DNA of 42,723 nucleotides from Anaerovorax odorimutans (GTDB lineage: Bacteria; Bacillota; Clostridia; Peptostreptococcales; Anaerovoracaceae): positions 1 through 42,723 of the forward strand of contig NZ_JANFXK010000024.1 in assembly GCF_024459955.1 (NCBI RefSeq), in the 5' to 3' direction. Under the pieces are notes generated by a model, which searched no databases, had not been told where the DNA came from, and saw only the letters and a program-made list of their open reading frames with translations. The stretch's first letter is position 1. Each line of letters opens with the position of its first letter. A program made the position numbers and the translations under genes. Shown here one piece after another: positions 7,451 to 15,097 of this stretch.

Positions 7451-9193
7451 TTAAAAATGAATGGCTCTTCCGGAAACTGCGTGCATAGCCTCATGAATGG
7501 CTTCCGAAACAGTCGGATGAGGATGGATGGACATGGCGACTTCCTCTGCCGTGCTTTCCAGCCGCATCGCTACTACAGCTTCCGAAATCATATCGGTGGC
7601 ATGGATGCAGTACATATGCACGCCCACGATCTCGCCGTATTTTGGCTCTGCGATCACCTTGATCAGGCCTCGCTCTTCACCCGCCACCTTCGCTTTACCG
7701 TTGGCGAGCATAGGGAATTTGCCCACATTGACCTTGCCGTATTTCTCGATCGCCTGCTTTTCCGTCAGACCTACGCTGGCGATTTCCGGCTGCAGGTAGA
7801 TAGCGCTCGGGATTTTGTTATAGTCCATCGCTGCTTTTTCTCCGCAGATATTCTCCACAGCAACGATTCCTTCCATAGACGCAGTGTGCGCCAGCATGGC
7901 TTTGCCGTTCACATCACCGATGGCATAGATGTTGTCCACGGAGGTCTTTAACGTGTTGTCCGTAACAATGGCTCCCCGTTCTGTTTTGATCCCCAGAGCT
8001 TCCGTATCGATGCCGTCAAGCCGCGGCGCTCTGCCAACTGCCATCAGCACCTGCTGTGCCCCAACCTCCTGCTGCTTTCCGTCTTTTTCAAATTTAACAG
8101 CTTTATCTGTAATCTCCGTCACCTTGGCGCTGGTATAAATGTCTACGCCCATTTCTGTCAAATGTCCGGTCACCTGAATGGTGATTTCTTCATCTACCAT
8201 AGGCAGGATGCGATCTAAAAATTCTACAACGCTCACCTTAACACCGATGGTGGAGAGGAAATAAGCGAACTCAATACCGATTACACCGCCGCCGATAACC
8301 ACCATGGACTCCGGCGCTTCCTCAATATCCAGCATCTCTTTGCTGGTGAGAACCTTTGCCGCAGGATCGATCTCAATGGGCAGGTTTTTCACATCAGAGC
8401 CTGTAGCGATAATCACATTTTCCACCGTTATGGTCTTACCGCCCACTTCAATGGTGTGGCTGTCTTTCAGCACGCCTTCACCGTTTTCTATGGTTACGCC
8501 GTTGCCTTTCAGCAGTCCCTGCACGCCGCCGACCAGCTGGCTGACAACGTTTTTCTTTCTTTCCTGTACCTTTTTCAGATCCAGAGCAGCTTTGGACGTG
8601 TCCACATCAATAACACCAAAGGAAGCGCTTTCTTTCAATTCCTTGAGGGCTTCCACACTTCTCAGCAGAGCCTTGGTCGGAATGCAGCCAATGTTGAGAC
8701 AGGTGCCGCCCATATGCTCTTTTTCTATGATTACTGTCTTCTTGCCCATCTGTGCCGCTTTGATAGCCGCTACATAGCCTCCCGGGCCGCCGCCGATCAC
8801 TGCGATTTCATAGTCATAAGCAGAACCGGAAGGTTCCTTTGCTTTCGGAGCTGCCGCCTTGGGAGCCTCGGCTTCCGCCGCCGCATCCACAGCCGCCGGA
8901 GCATCCGCCCCCAGCTGAGCCAGTGCGTCAGCCTCCATAGAAGCGATATCTTCGTCCGCGCTGCCTACAATGGCGATGGGCAGAGTTACGGGAATTGTAT
9001 CTCCCTCATTTATGAAGAGCTTTCTTACGACTCCGTCATCGGTCGCTTCGATGTCCATGTTTGTCTTATCTGTTTCCACAGAGAAGAGCGGCTCTCCTTT
9101 TTTGATCGAGTCGCCTTCTCCTTTATACCACTGAACCAGCTTGCCCTCGTTCATGTTGAATCCCAGCTTGGGCATGATGATTAATTCTGCCAT
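7451..9193 (-). CDS. acoL: Dihydrolipoamide dehydrogenase (E3) with N-terminal lipoyl domain
   Basis: A 580-residue FAD enzyme that reoxidises dihydrolipoyl groups with NAD. Residues 1-80 form a lipoyl domain (Lys43 in ETDKTN), followed by an Ala/Pro-rich linker (about 95-122) and the E3 core. The FAD motif GGGPGGYVAA is near 134, the redox disulfide GGTCLNIGC is at Cys165/Cys170, the NAD motif GGGVIGIEFAYF is central, and the C-terminal HPHPTVSEAIHEA carries the catalytic His/Glu. The lipoyl domain is nearly identical to that of the neighbouring E2, which suggests duplication or gene conversion. Lipoylated E3s are known from clostridial and Gram-positive complexes. It follows acoC by 23 bp in the same transcription unit. 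Confidence 0.93.
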   Translation of the reverse strand: MAELIIMPKLGFNMNEGKLVQWYKGEGDSIKKGEPLFSVETDKTNMDIEATDDGVVRKLFINEGDTIPVTLPIAIVGSADEDIASMEADALAQLGADAPAAVDAAAEAEAPKAAAPKAKEPSGSAYDYEIAVIGGGPGGYVAAIKAAQMGKKTVIIEKEHMGGTCLNIGCIPTKALLRSVEALKELKESASFGVIDVDTSKAALDLKKVQERKKNVVSQLVGGVQGLLKGNGVTIENGEGVLKDSHTIEVGGKTITVENVIIATGSDVKNLPIEIDPAAKVLTSKEMLDIEEAPESMVVIGGGVIGIEFAYFLSTIGVKVSVVEFLDRILPMVDEEITIQVTGHLTEMGVDIYTSAKVTEITDKAVKFEKDGKQQEVGAQQVLMAVGRAPRLDGIDTEALGIKTERGAIVTDNTLKTSVDNIYAIGDVNGKAMLAHTASMEGIVAVENICGEKAAMDYNKIPSAIYLQPEIASVGLTEKQAIEKYGKVNVGKFPMLANGKAKVAGEERGLIKVIAEPKYGEIVGVHMYCIHATDMISEAVVAMRLESTAEEVAMSIHPHPTVSEAIHEAMHAVSGRAIHF

Positions 9194-9216
9194 AATTGTC
9201 CTCCCTGTTTATGCGC

Positions 9217-10638
9217 TTAAACCAATAATGAAATTGGATTTTCCAGTAATGTTTTGATCTCTGTTACAAATTGTGCTGCCAGAAGTCCGTCGATGATTCT
9301 GTGGTCAACGGAAACCTGAATATTCATCATCGGCTTAATGGCAATCTCTTTGGTCCCATCTTCCTTAGTTACTACTACCGGCTCGTCCTTGGTGGAGCTG
9401 ATGGACAGGATTCCCACTTCCGGCGGATTAATGATGGCGGTAAAGTTTTCAATGCCGAACATTCCCAGGTTGGAAATGGTAAAGGTTCCGCCTGTATATT
9501 CATCGATAGCCAGCTTGCCTTCTCTGGCTTTTTCAAAGAGCGGAGATGAAGCCTTGGAGATTTCAACTACACTCAGATTCTGCGAATCTTTGATGTTGGG
9601 AACAATCAGCCCGGTCGGAGAAGCGACCGCGATTCCCAGGTTGACGCTCTTGTATTTTACGATGGTTTCGCCTACTAAAGATGCGTTCATATCCGGATAT
9701 TTCTGTAAAGCGATGATCGTTGCTTTTGCAATATAGTCGGTGACAGAAGTCTTTTTCTCCTGAGCCCCGTTGACCTGCTTTCGGATCTCCAGCAGCTTTT
9801 CCAGATTGACCTTCTGCGTAAAGTACAGATGCGGCGCAGTAAATTTGCTTTCGGACAAGCGGTCTCCGATGACCTTGCGCACTCCTGCGTAAGGCACTTC
9901 TTCCAGAATCTCCTTGCCGTCCGGTGAGAATTTCTTCTCTCCTTCCTGACAAGTGCAGGCCGCCTCTGCTGCCGGCGCTTTCGCCTTAGCTGCCAGAGCC
10001 TTTTCCACATCTTCTTTCATGATTTTACCATTAATTCCTGTGCCTGTCACAGTTTCGAGTTCAATGCCTTCGGCTTTGGCCATAGCCTGTGCTACAGGCG
10101 TTGCTTTAATAGCGGTGGATTCCAGATAATCGAGAATATCCTGTTCACAGATACCCCCGTCCCATCCGGTTCCTTCGATCTGAATGCCTTCAAGGGACAG
10201 ACCGTTTTCCGCCGCAACTCGTCTTGCCCGCGGCGTAATCTTCATGCGGCCGCCTTCTGTCTTGGGCGCTGCCGCAGGTTTTGCTTCCGCTTTCTTAGCC
10301 TCTGCCGGGGCTGCCGCAGGTTCTTCCTCTGCTGCCGGGGCGGCTCCGCCGCCGGAAAGCTGCCCGATTGCATCTTCAATGAGCGCGCTTACGTCTTCAT
10401 CGGCGCCGCCAACGACCGCAATAGGAAGTGTAACCGGGATCTTGTCGCCTTCTCGTATGAGTAGCTTTTTCACTACTCCATTTTCGGTAGCTTCAATATC
10501 CATGTTGGTTTTATCGGTTTCTACTGAGAAAAGGGGTTCTCCTTTTGACACAGTATTGCCTTCGTTTTTATACCACTGAACCAGCTTGCCTTCATTCATA
10601 TTGAATCCAAGCTTTGGCATAATGATGATTTCTGCCAT
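9217..10638 (-). CDS. acoC: Dihydrolipoamide acetyltransferase (E2) of the acetoin dehydrogenase-like complex
   Basis: A 473-residue E2 core protein that transfers acetyl from the lipoyl arm to CoA. Domains: lipoyl domain 1-80 (Lys43), Ala/Pro/Glu-rich linker (about 97-130), a first peripheral-subunit-binding-like segment (KITPRARRVAAENGL, about 133-172), a second one (KATPVAQAMAKAEGI, about 178-215), a short linker, and the catalytic domain from about 245 with SVDHRIIDG near the C-terminus carrying the active-site His and Asp. Two consecutive binding-domain segments are unusual, since most bacterial E2s have one. The substrate (acetoin rather than pyruvate) is inferred from the divergent AcoR-type activator and the sigma-54 promoter. 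Confidence 0.9.
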   Translation of the reverse strand: MAEIIIMPKLGFNMNEGKLVQWYKNEGNTVSKGEPLFSVETDKTNMDIEATENGVVKKLLIREGDKIPVTLPIAVVGGADEDVSALIEDAIGQLSGGGAAPAAEEEPAAAPAEAKKAEAKPAAAPKTEGGRMKITPRARRVAAENGLSLEGIQIEGTGWDGGICEQDILDYLESTAIKATPVAQAMAKAEGIELETVTGTGINGKIMKEDVEKALAAKAKAPAAEAACTCQEGEKKFSPDGKEILEEVPYAGVRKVIGDRLSESKFTAPHLYFTQKVNLEKLLEIRKQVNGAQEKKTSVTDYIAKATIIALQKYPDMNASLVGETIVKYKSVNLGIAVASPTGLIVPNIKDSQNLSVVEISKASSPLFEKAREGKLAIDEYTGGTFTISNLGMFGIENFTAIINPPEVGILSISSTKDEPVVVTKEDGTKEIAIKPMMNIQVSVDHRIIDGLLAAQFVTEIKTLLENPISLLV

Positions 10639-10654
10639 AATACCCTCTCCTCTC

Positions 10655-11629
10655 TTACTTGAAATATGTCTTAACTTTTTCGTATACCTTGTCTGCCGAT
10701 GGGATCAGAGGGAATTCCAGCGCCGGGCTGAATGGCAGCGGCACATTGGGATTGTTCACTCTTCCGCAAGGCGCGTCCAGATAGTAGAAGATATCGTCCG
10801 CAACGGCAGCTGCTATTTCCGCACCAATACCGCAGCGTTCATGAGCCTCATCGGCTACGATCAGTTTGCCAGTCTTCTTAACGGACTCGATGATTGTTTC
10901 CTTATCAAGCGGTACGATGGTTCTCAGGTCAATGACTTCACAGTCGATTCCTTCTTTTGCCAGCTTTTCCGCCGCTTCTTCGGATTTCATCACCATGGAT
11001 GAAGTCGCTACGATCGTAATATCTTTGCCTTCTCTGGCAATTCTCGCTTTGCCCAGCGGAATCGGCTCTACGATATCGTCAAGCTGGTACTTCTTGTTGT
11101 ATTCCATCTTGTGTTCAAAGAAAATAACCGGATCGTCGTCCCGGATCGCTGTCTTGAGCAGGCCCTTTGCTTCCTGAGCTGTGGAAGGCACAACAATTTT
11201 ACATCCCGGGAACTGCGCTACCATAGCCTGCATGGACTGAGAGTGCTGCGCGGCTGAAGATCTTCCCGCACCGATCGGGCAGCGGATCGTCATAGGTACG
11301 TTGGCCTGGCCGCCGGACATATAACGGATCTTCGCCATCTGGTTGATTACCTGATCGGCCGCAACCAGAAGGAAGTCGGAGAACATCAGCTCAACGACCG
11401 GACGCAGCCCGGTCAGCGCCATGCCGACACCCATGCCCACGAATCCCTGCTCGGAGATTGGCGTATCCTTTACTCTCAGGTCTCCGTACTTTTCCATCAG
11501 TCCTACAGTGGTTTTAAAGTTGCCGCCGATAAAGCCGATATCTTCACCCAGCATTACAATATTTTCGTCCCGCTCCATCTCTTCATCTAAGGCTTCACAA
11601 ATTGCCTGTGCATATGTAATTTCTTTCAT
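10655..11629 (-). CDS. acoB: TPP-dependent dehydrogenase E1 component beta subunit
   Basis: A 324-residue E1 beta subunit (transketolase pyrimidine-binding and C-terminal domains). Recognisable parts are MLGEDIG, DTPISEQGFVGMGVGMAL, the catalytic-loop segment GAGRSSAAQHSQS, and VIDLRTIVPLDKETI in the C-terminal domain. ATG at 11629 is chosen over an upstream ATG (11656) because the family begins at MKEITYAQAI and AAAGGGAAAA lies just before it. It ends 16 bp before the acoC start. With AcoA it decarboxylates or cleaves the substrate to hydroxyethyl-TPP and passes it to lipoyl arms. Confidence 0.92.
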   Translation of the reverse strand: MKEITYAQAICEALDEEMERDENIVMLGEDIGFIGGNFKTTVGLMEKYGDLRVKDTPISEQGFVGMGVGMALTGLRPVVELMFSDFLLVAADQVINQMAKIRYMSGGQANVPMTIRCPIGAGRSSAAQHSQSMQAMVAQFPGCKIVVPSTAQEAKGLLKTAIRDDDPVIFFEHKMEYNKKYQLDDIVEPIPLGKARIAREGKDITIVATSSMVMKSEEAAEKLAKEGIDCEVIDLRTIVPLDKETIIESVKKTGKLIVADEAHERCGIGAEIAAAVADDIFYYLDAPCGRVNNPNVPLPFSPALEFPLIPSADKVYEKVKTYFK

Positions 11630-11689
11630 TGATTTTCCCTTTCTATATCCATCCAAATAGTTATGATTTTTTATTTGATTGAGTAAGTT

Positions 11690-12679
11690 TTACAGAGTTC
11701 CCTGCTGGAATACATCCGTGAAAGCTTCTTCTGCTTCAGGATATGGGCTGTCAGCAGCAAATTTTACAGCTGCCTGGATTTCTTCTTCGACTCTGGCTTC
11801 CAGTGCAGTGATTTCTTCTTCTGTCACGATCTCCGCTTCCAGAAGCTCTTTTCTCAGATTAGTAACCGGACATCTTGCCATCCAGTCTTCCTTCTCCGTC
11901 TCGCTTCTTCTCTTTCTGTATGTGGCAGGGTCGCCTACGTGGTGTCCCTGCCATCTGTAAGTCTTACATTCGATGATGGTAGGCCCCTTACCCTCTCTGG
12001 CCCGCTTCACTGCTTTCTTTGCCGCCTCGAACACTTCCAGCACATTCATTCCGTCCACTACAACACCCGGGATGTCGTATGCCTTAGCTCTCACTGCCAG
12101 GTCCGGCGTATTGGTTACATCGCGGATATCTACCGAAATGCCGTAGAGATTGTTTTCAATCACATAGACACAAGGCAGATCCCAGGCTGCCGCCATATTG
12201 ATGCTTTCGTGGAATGTACCTTCATTGGTAGCCGAATCACCCATGAAGGATACGGCAACCTGATCGGTACCTTTGTATTTAATGGTATACGCTGCTCCTG
12301 TAGCGATAGGAATCTCTCCTCCTACAATACCGTTGGCTCCCAGGATTCCCTTATCCATGGCCATAATATGCATGGAACCGCCTTTGCCGTTGGAATATCC
12401 GGTTTCTTTTCCCAGGATTTCCGCCATCATGCGGTCGATCTCAGCGCCTCTGGCAACCAGATGTCCGTGCCCTCTGTGGGTGCTTCCGATATAATCGTCT
12501 TCCTTAAGTGCCGCGCACACTCCGGTAGCTACGGCTTCCTCACCCAGATAAAGGTGAGCCAGTCCGGCCATCATTCCCTTTTTATAAAATTCAAAAGTTT
12601 CTTCTTCAAACCTTCTCATTTTAAACATTGTTTCGTAAAAACCGGTAAGCTGCTCTTTGCTGTAATTCTTTACTTTCAT
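11690..12679 (-). CDS. acoA: TPP-dependent dehydrogenase E1 component alpha subunit
   Basis: A 329-residue E1 alpha subunit. It has the HRGHGHLVARG segment and the TPP/Mg motif GDSATNEGTFHESINMAAAW...IENN (GDS in place of the more usual GDG). The phosphorylation-loop-like GHHVGDPATYRKRRS follows. The start at 12679 has a strong AGGGAGG 5-10 nt upstream; an upstream ATG at 12709 is rejected. It is the first gene of the operon, 88 nt from a sigma-54 promoter. Its small size, pairing with acoB and divergent AcoR-like activator favour acetoin:DCPIP oxidoreductase over pyruvate dehydrogenase, but substrate specificity cannot be proven here. Confidence 0.9.
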   Translation of the reverse strand: MKVKNYSKEQLTGFYETMFKMRRFEEETFEFYKKGMMAGLAHLYLGEEAVATGVCAALKEDDYIGSTHRGHGHLVARGAEIDRMMAEILGKETGYSNGKGGSMHIMAMDKGILGANGIVGGEIPIATGAAYTIKYKGTDQVAVSFMGDSATNEGTFHESINMAAAWDLPCVYVIENNLYGISVDIRDVTNTPDLAVRAKAYDIPGVVVDGMNVLEVFEAAKKAVKRAREGKGPTIIECKTYRWQGHHVGDPATYRKRRSETEKEDWMARCPVTNLRKELLEAEIVTEEEITALEARVEEEIQAAVKFAADSPYPEAEEAFTDVFQQGTL

Positions 12680-12741
12680 AGTAACCTCCCTAACTAATTT
12701 ACCTTTCATTTGTCATTGTCACAGTACAGTTTCTGCGTTAC

Positions 12742-12782
12742 TTGCTCTTGTGATGCCTTTATAAAGAGCAAACATCATGCCA
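12742..12782 (-). promoter_or_regulatory. Sigma-54 (-24/-12) promoter of the aco operon
   Basis: On the minus strand TGGCATGATGTTTGCT (12767-12782) matches the RpoN consensus with GG at -24 and GC at -12 at exact spacing. It lies 88 nt upstream of the acoA start. The initially transcribed region overlaps an inverted repeat (TTGCTCTT at 12742-12749 and AAGAGCAA at 12764-12771), which may be a second regulatory element. The 12680-13015 gap holds only regulatory sequence. Confidence 0.85.
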
Positions 12783-12874
12783 TTTTGCGGTATTATGCGA
12801 CATATTCGTTTAAATCGTTGAAATTTAAACGGTTTAACGTTAATAGCTTTTTAGCTGTAACAAAAAACAGATTA

Positions 12875-12968
12875 TGACATAATGACATAATCGTGACATT
12901 GTGTCATACTTAACCTGAATTTTTTATGAAAACATGACATAGCGACTTGTTTTTTGTCACAATGACAT
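12875..12968. promoter_or_regulatory. Cluster of TGACA/TGTCA half-sites, putative enhancer for the AcoR-like activator
   Basis: Seven TGACA or TGTCA motifs occur at 12875, 12883, 12894, 12902, 12935, 12955 and 12963. Two pairs form inverted repeats with a 3-bp centre (TGACA-TTG-TGTCA at 12894-12906 and TGTCA-CAA-TGACA at 12955-12967). The cluster lies 93-186 bp upstream of the acoA -24 element, the typical position of enhancer sites for sigma-54 activators. It extends to the leader of the activator gene itself, which suggests autoregulation. Confidence 0.65.
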
Positions 12969-13015
12969 ATATAGTATTTATTATAAATAAACTGATCGCA
13001 CAGGAGGTTTCCCTT

Positions 13016-15076
13016 ATGAAAGACCATTCCTTTAATGCGCCCGCCTACCAGAAGAGGCTTCATATTGCTTGGCAGCATTTCATAAAAAATGAAGATTACG
13101 ATTACTCCTTTATGAACGCAGATATTCTCCATTCCTGGGAACGATCCAGAGCTGCTAAGGTTGATCCCTTTGGAATTGTCAATAAGATTCTGACGCCGGA
13201 CGAATTGAACTTGAAAATTAATAACAATATGAAACTAATCGAAGTCGCCCATCCCTATATGGAACGGCTTTATTCCTTTATCAAAGAAACCAACTCCTAT
13301 ATCCTGCTTTCTGATAAAGCAGGATATATTCTAGATTACTTGGGGGACAATGAAATTGTCATAGGCGGCCAACTTATGACACGTCTGGTTCCCGGAGCCT
13401 GCCGTCAGGAAACAGTTGCGGGCACCAATGCAATCGGAACTGCCCTTTATCTGCGGAAACCTATACAACTGTGGGGAAATGAACATTACTGTGAAAAGCA
13501 CCAATTATACACCTGTTCCTGCGCGCCGATTTTCGACAGCAGCAGCAACATCATCGGTGCTATCAACATTACGGTTTTAAAGGAGCATGCCCATCCGCAC
13601 ACACTGGGGATGGTGCTGTCCGCCTCGGATAGTATCGCAAAAGAAATTGAACTGACCAGCGCTATGCAAAGTATTGAGCGAATCAGCGCACAGAGGAATA
13701 CGATCATTGAAAACATGCCCTCCGGCCTGTTCCTGCTGACAAAATCCTGCCGCATCTCGCAGGTCAACAAATATGCCTTGAAGCTGCTGGGACTTTCTTA
13801 TGAGCAGGTTATTGGAAAAAATCTTTTTGACTATATCGGTATCGATGATAATATCAGCTATGACAGCAATTGCGCATTTCTTGAAAAAGAACGGTATAAC
13901 GAGGAGGCTTCTGTCAGTCTGCTCCACGTAGCCATGCCCCCAAAGAAATTCCGACTGTCCGTTCATTTTATAAAGGCCAATACAGGCGATATAACCGGCA
14001 CCCTCCTTCGCTTTAACGAAACTGAGCTGATTCATAAGCTGGTTAAAAACGTGGGAGGATACAGTGCTCACTATAGTTTTGACAGTATCATCGGAAATTC
14101 GGAACCAGTAAAACAAATGATTCAAGCCAGCAAAAAGGCTGCCGAGAACGATTCTAACGTATTGATTCTCGGCGAAAGCGGTACGGGAAAGGAGTTGATT
14201 GCCCAGTCAATACATAATGCCAGCGCATCTGTAAACGGTCCTTTCATTGCGATCAATTGCGCATCTATCCCCAACAGTCTGGTGGAAAGCGAACTTTTCG
14301 GTTATGAAAAGGGAGCCTTTACCGGTGCCGATAAAAACGGCCGGCCCGGTAAGTTTGAAATGGCGCACGGAGGTACAATCTTTTTGGACGAAATTGGTGA
14401 TATGCCTTTGGATATACAGGCAGCACTGCTCCGCGTAATCCAAACGAAAGAAGTCGTTCGTATCGGTGGTAAATACCCCAAATCAGTAGATATCCGCATT
14501 ATCGCAGCTACAAATCAGGATTTACTTCAATCAATAGAAAACAAAACATTCCGCAGCGACCTGTACTACCGTCTTAACGTCTTTACGATTAATACACCCT
14601 CTCTGGCAGACCGCGGCGCAGGCGACATCCGTATCCTTGCCGACCATTTCGTCAGGGTTCATAATCGCGATAAAGGTCCGAATATCCGAATTTCACCGGA
14701 TGTTTACCCGCTCCTCCAATCCTACGCCTGGCCGGGGAATGTCCGCCAGCTGGAAAATGTTATAGAAAGAGCTATAAATCTGGTCGAAAAAGATGGCCTT
14801 ATTACTGTGAATCAGCTCCCGGAGGATATCCGTAGAGCTTCTGCGAAAATCCCCCTTCACAAAGGGCAGCGTCACAGTTCCTTGTTGGAACCCATACCCG
14901 CATCCGTTCCTGATGTACTGAATGTAAAAGAAAATGAAAAAAAGCTGATCGTATCCGCCTTGGAGAAAACAGGCGGTAATATGACAAAAACAGCGAAAAT
15001 AATCGATATGAATCTGCGGACACTGTATCGCAAATTGGACAAATATCAGATCCGACCTTCCGATTATCGAAAATAA
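13016..15076 (+). CDS. acoR: AcoR-like sigma-54-dependent transcriptional activator (GAF-PAS-AAA-Fis)
   Basis: A 686-residue activator. An N-terminal signal-sensing region with GAF-type sequence (about 60-210, including CSCAPIFDSSSNIIGAINIT) is followed by a PAS segment (about 225-330) and an AAA+ domain with Walker A GESGTGKE (about 384), the sigma-54 contact loop GAFTGA (about 431) and Walker [15 protein letters not shown] Fis-type helix-turn-helix (MTKTAKIIDMNLRTLYRKL) ends it. ATG at 13016 has AGGAGG 8 nt upstream; an earlier in-frame ATG at 12947 is rejected. It is divergent from acoA and likely activates the sigma-54 promoter at 12767-12782 on sensing acetoin or a related compound. Confidence 0.9.
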   Translation: MKDHSFNAPAYQKRLHIAWQHFIKNEDYDYSFMNADILHSWERSRAAKVDPFGIVNKILTPDELNLKINNNMKLIEVAHPYMERLYSFIKETNSYILLSDKAGYILDYLGDNEIVIGGQLMTRLVPGACRQETVAGTNAIGTALYLRKPIQLWGNEHYCEKHQLYTCSCAPIFDSSSNIIGAINITVLKEHAHPHTLGMVLSASDSIAKEIELTSAMQSIERISAQRNTIIENMPSGLFLLTKSCRISQVNKYALKLLGLSYEQVIGKNLFDYIGIDDNISYDSNCAFLEKERYNEEASVSLLHVAMPPKKFRLSVHFIKANTGDITGTLLRFNETELIHKLVKNVGGYSAHYSFDSIIGNSEPVKQMIQASKKAAENDSNVLILGESGTGKELIAQSIHNASASVNGPFIAINCASIPNSLVESELFGYEKGAFTGADKNGRPGKFEMAHGGTIFLDEIGDMPLDIQAALLRVIQTKEVVRIGGKYPKSVDIRIIAATNQDLLQSIENKTFRSDLYYRLNVFTINTPSLADRGAGDIRILADHFVRVHNRDKGPNIRISPDVYPLLQSYAWPGNVRQLENVIERAINLVEKDGLITVNQLPEDIRRASAKIPLHKGQRHSSLLEPIPASVPDVLNVKENEKKLIVSALEKTGGNMTKTAKIIDMNLRTLYRKLDKYQIRPSDYRK

Positions 15077-15088
15077 TCGCTGTTTTTT
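15061..15088 (+). terminator. Rho-independent terminator of the acoR-like gene
   Basis: CGATTAT (15061-15067) and ATAATCG (15073-15079) form a perfect 7-bp stem with a 5-nt loop, followed by six T residues (15083-15088). The stop codon lies inside the hairpin. Confidence 0.8.
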
Positions 15089-15097
15089 AACCATCTA

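Noticed and set aside
11690-12679. Assignment of the complex as pyruvate dehydrogenase
   Set aside because: The small E1 alpha/beta pair, divergent AcoR-like activator and sigma-54 promoter fit acetoin dehydrogenase better, though the substrate remains unproven.
12680-12946. A small gene between acoA and the activator
   Set aside because: No frame has a convincing start and composition; the region is explained by the sigma-54 promoter and enhancer-like sites.
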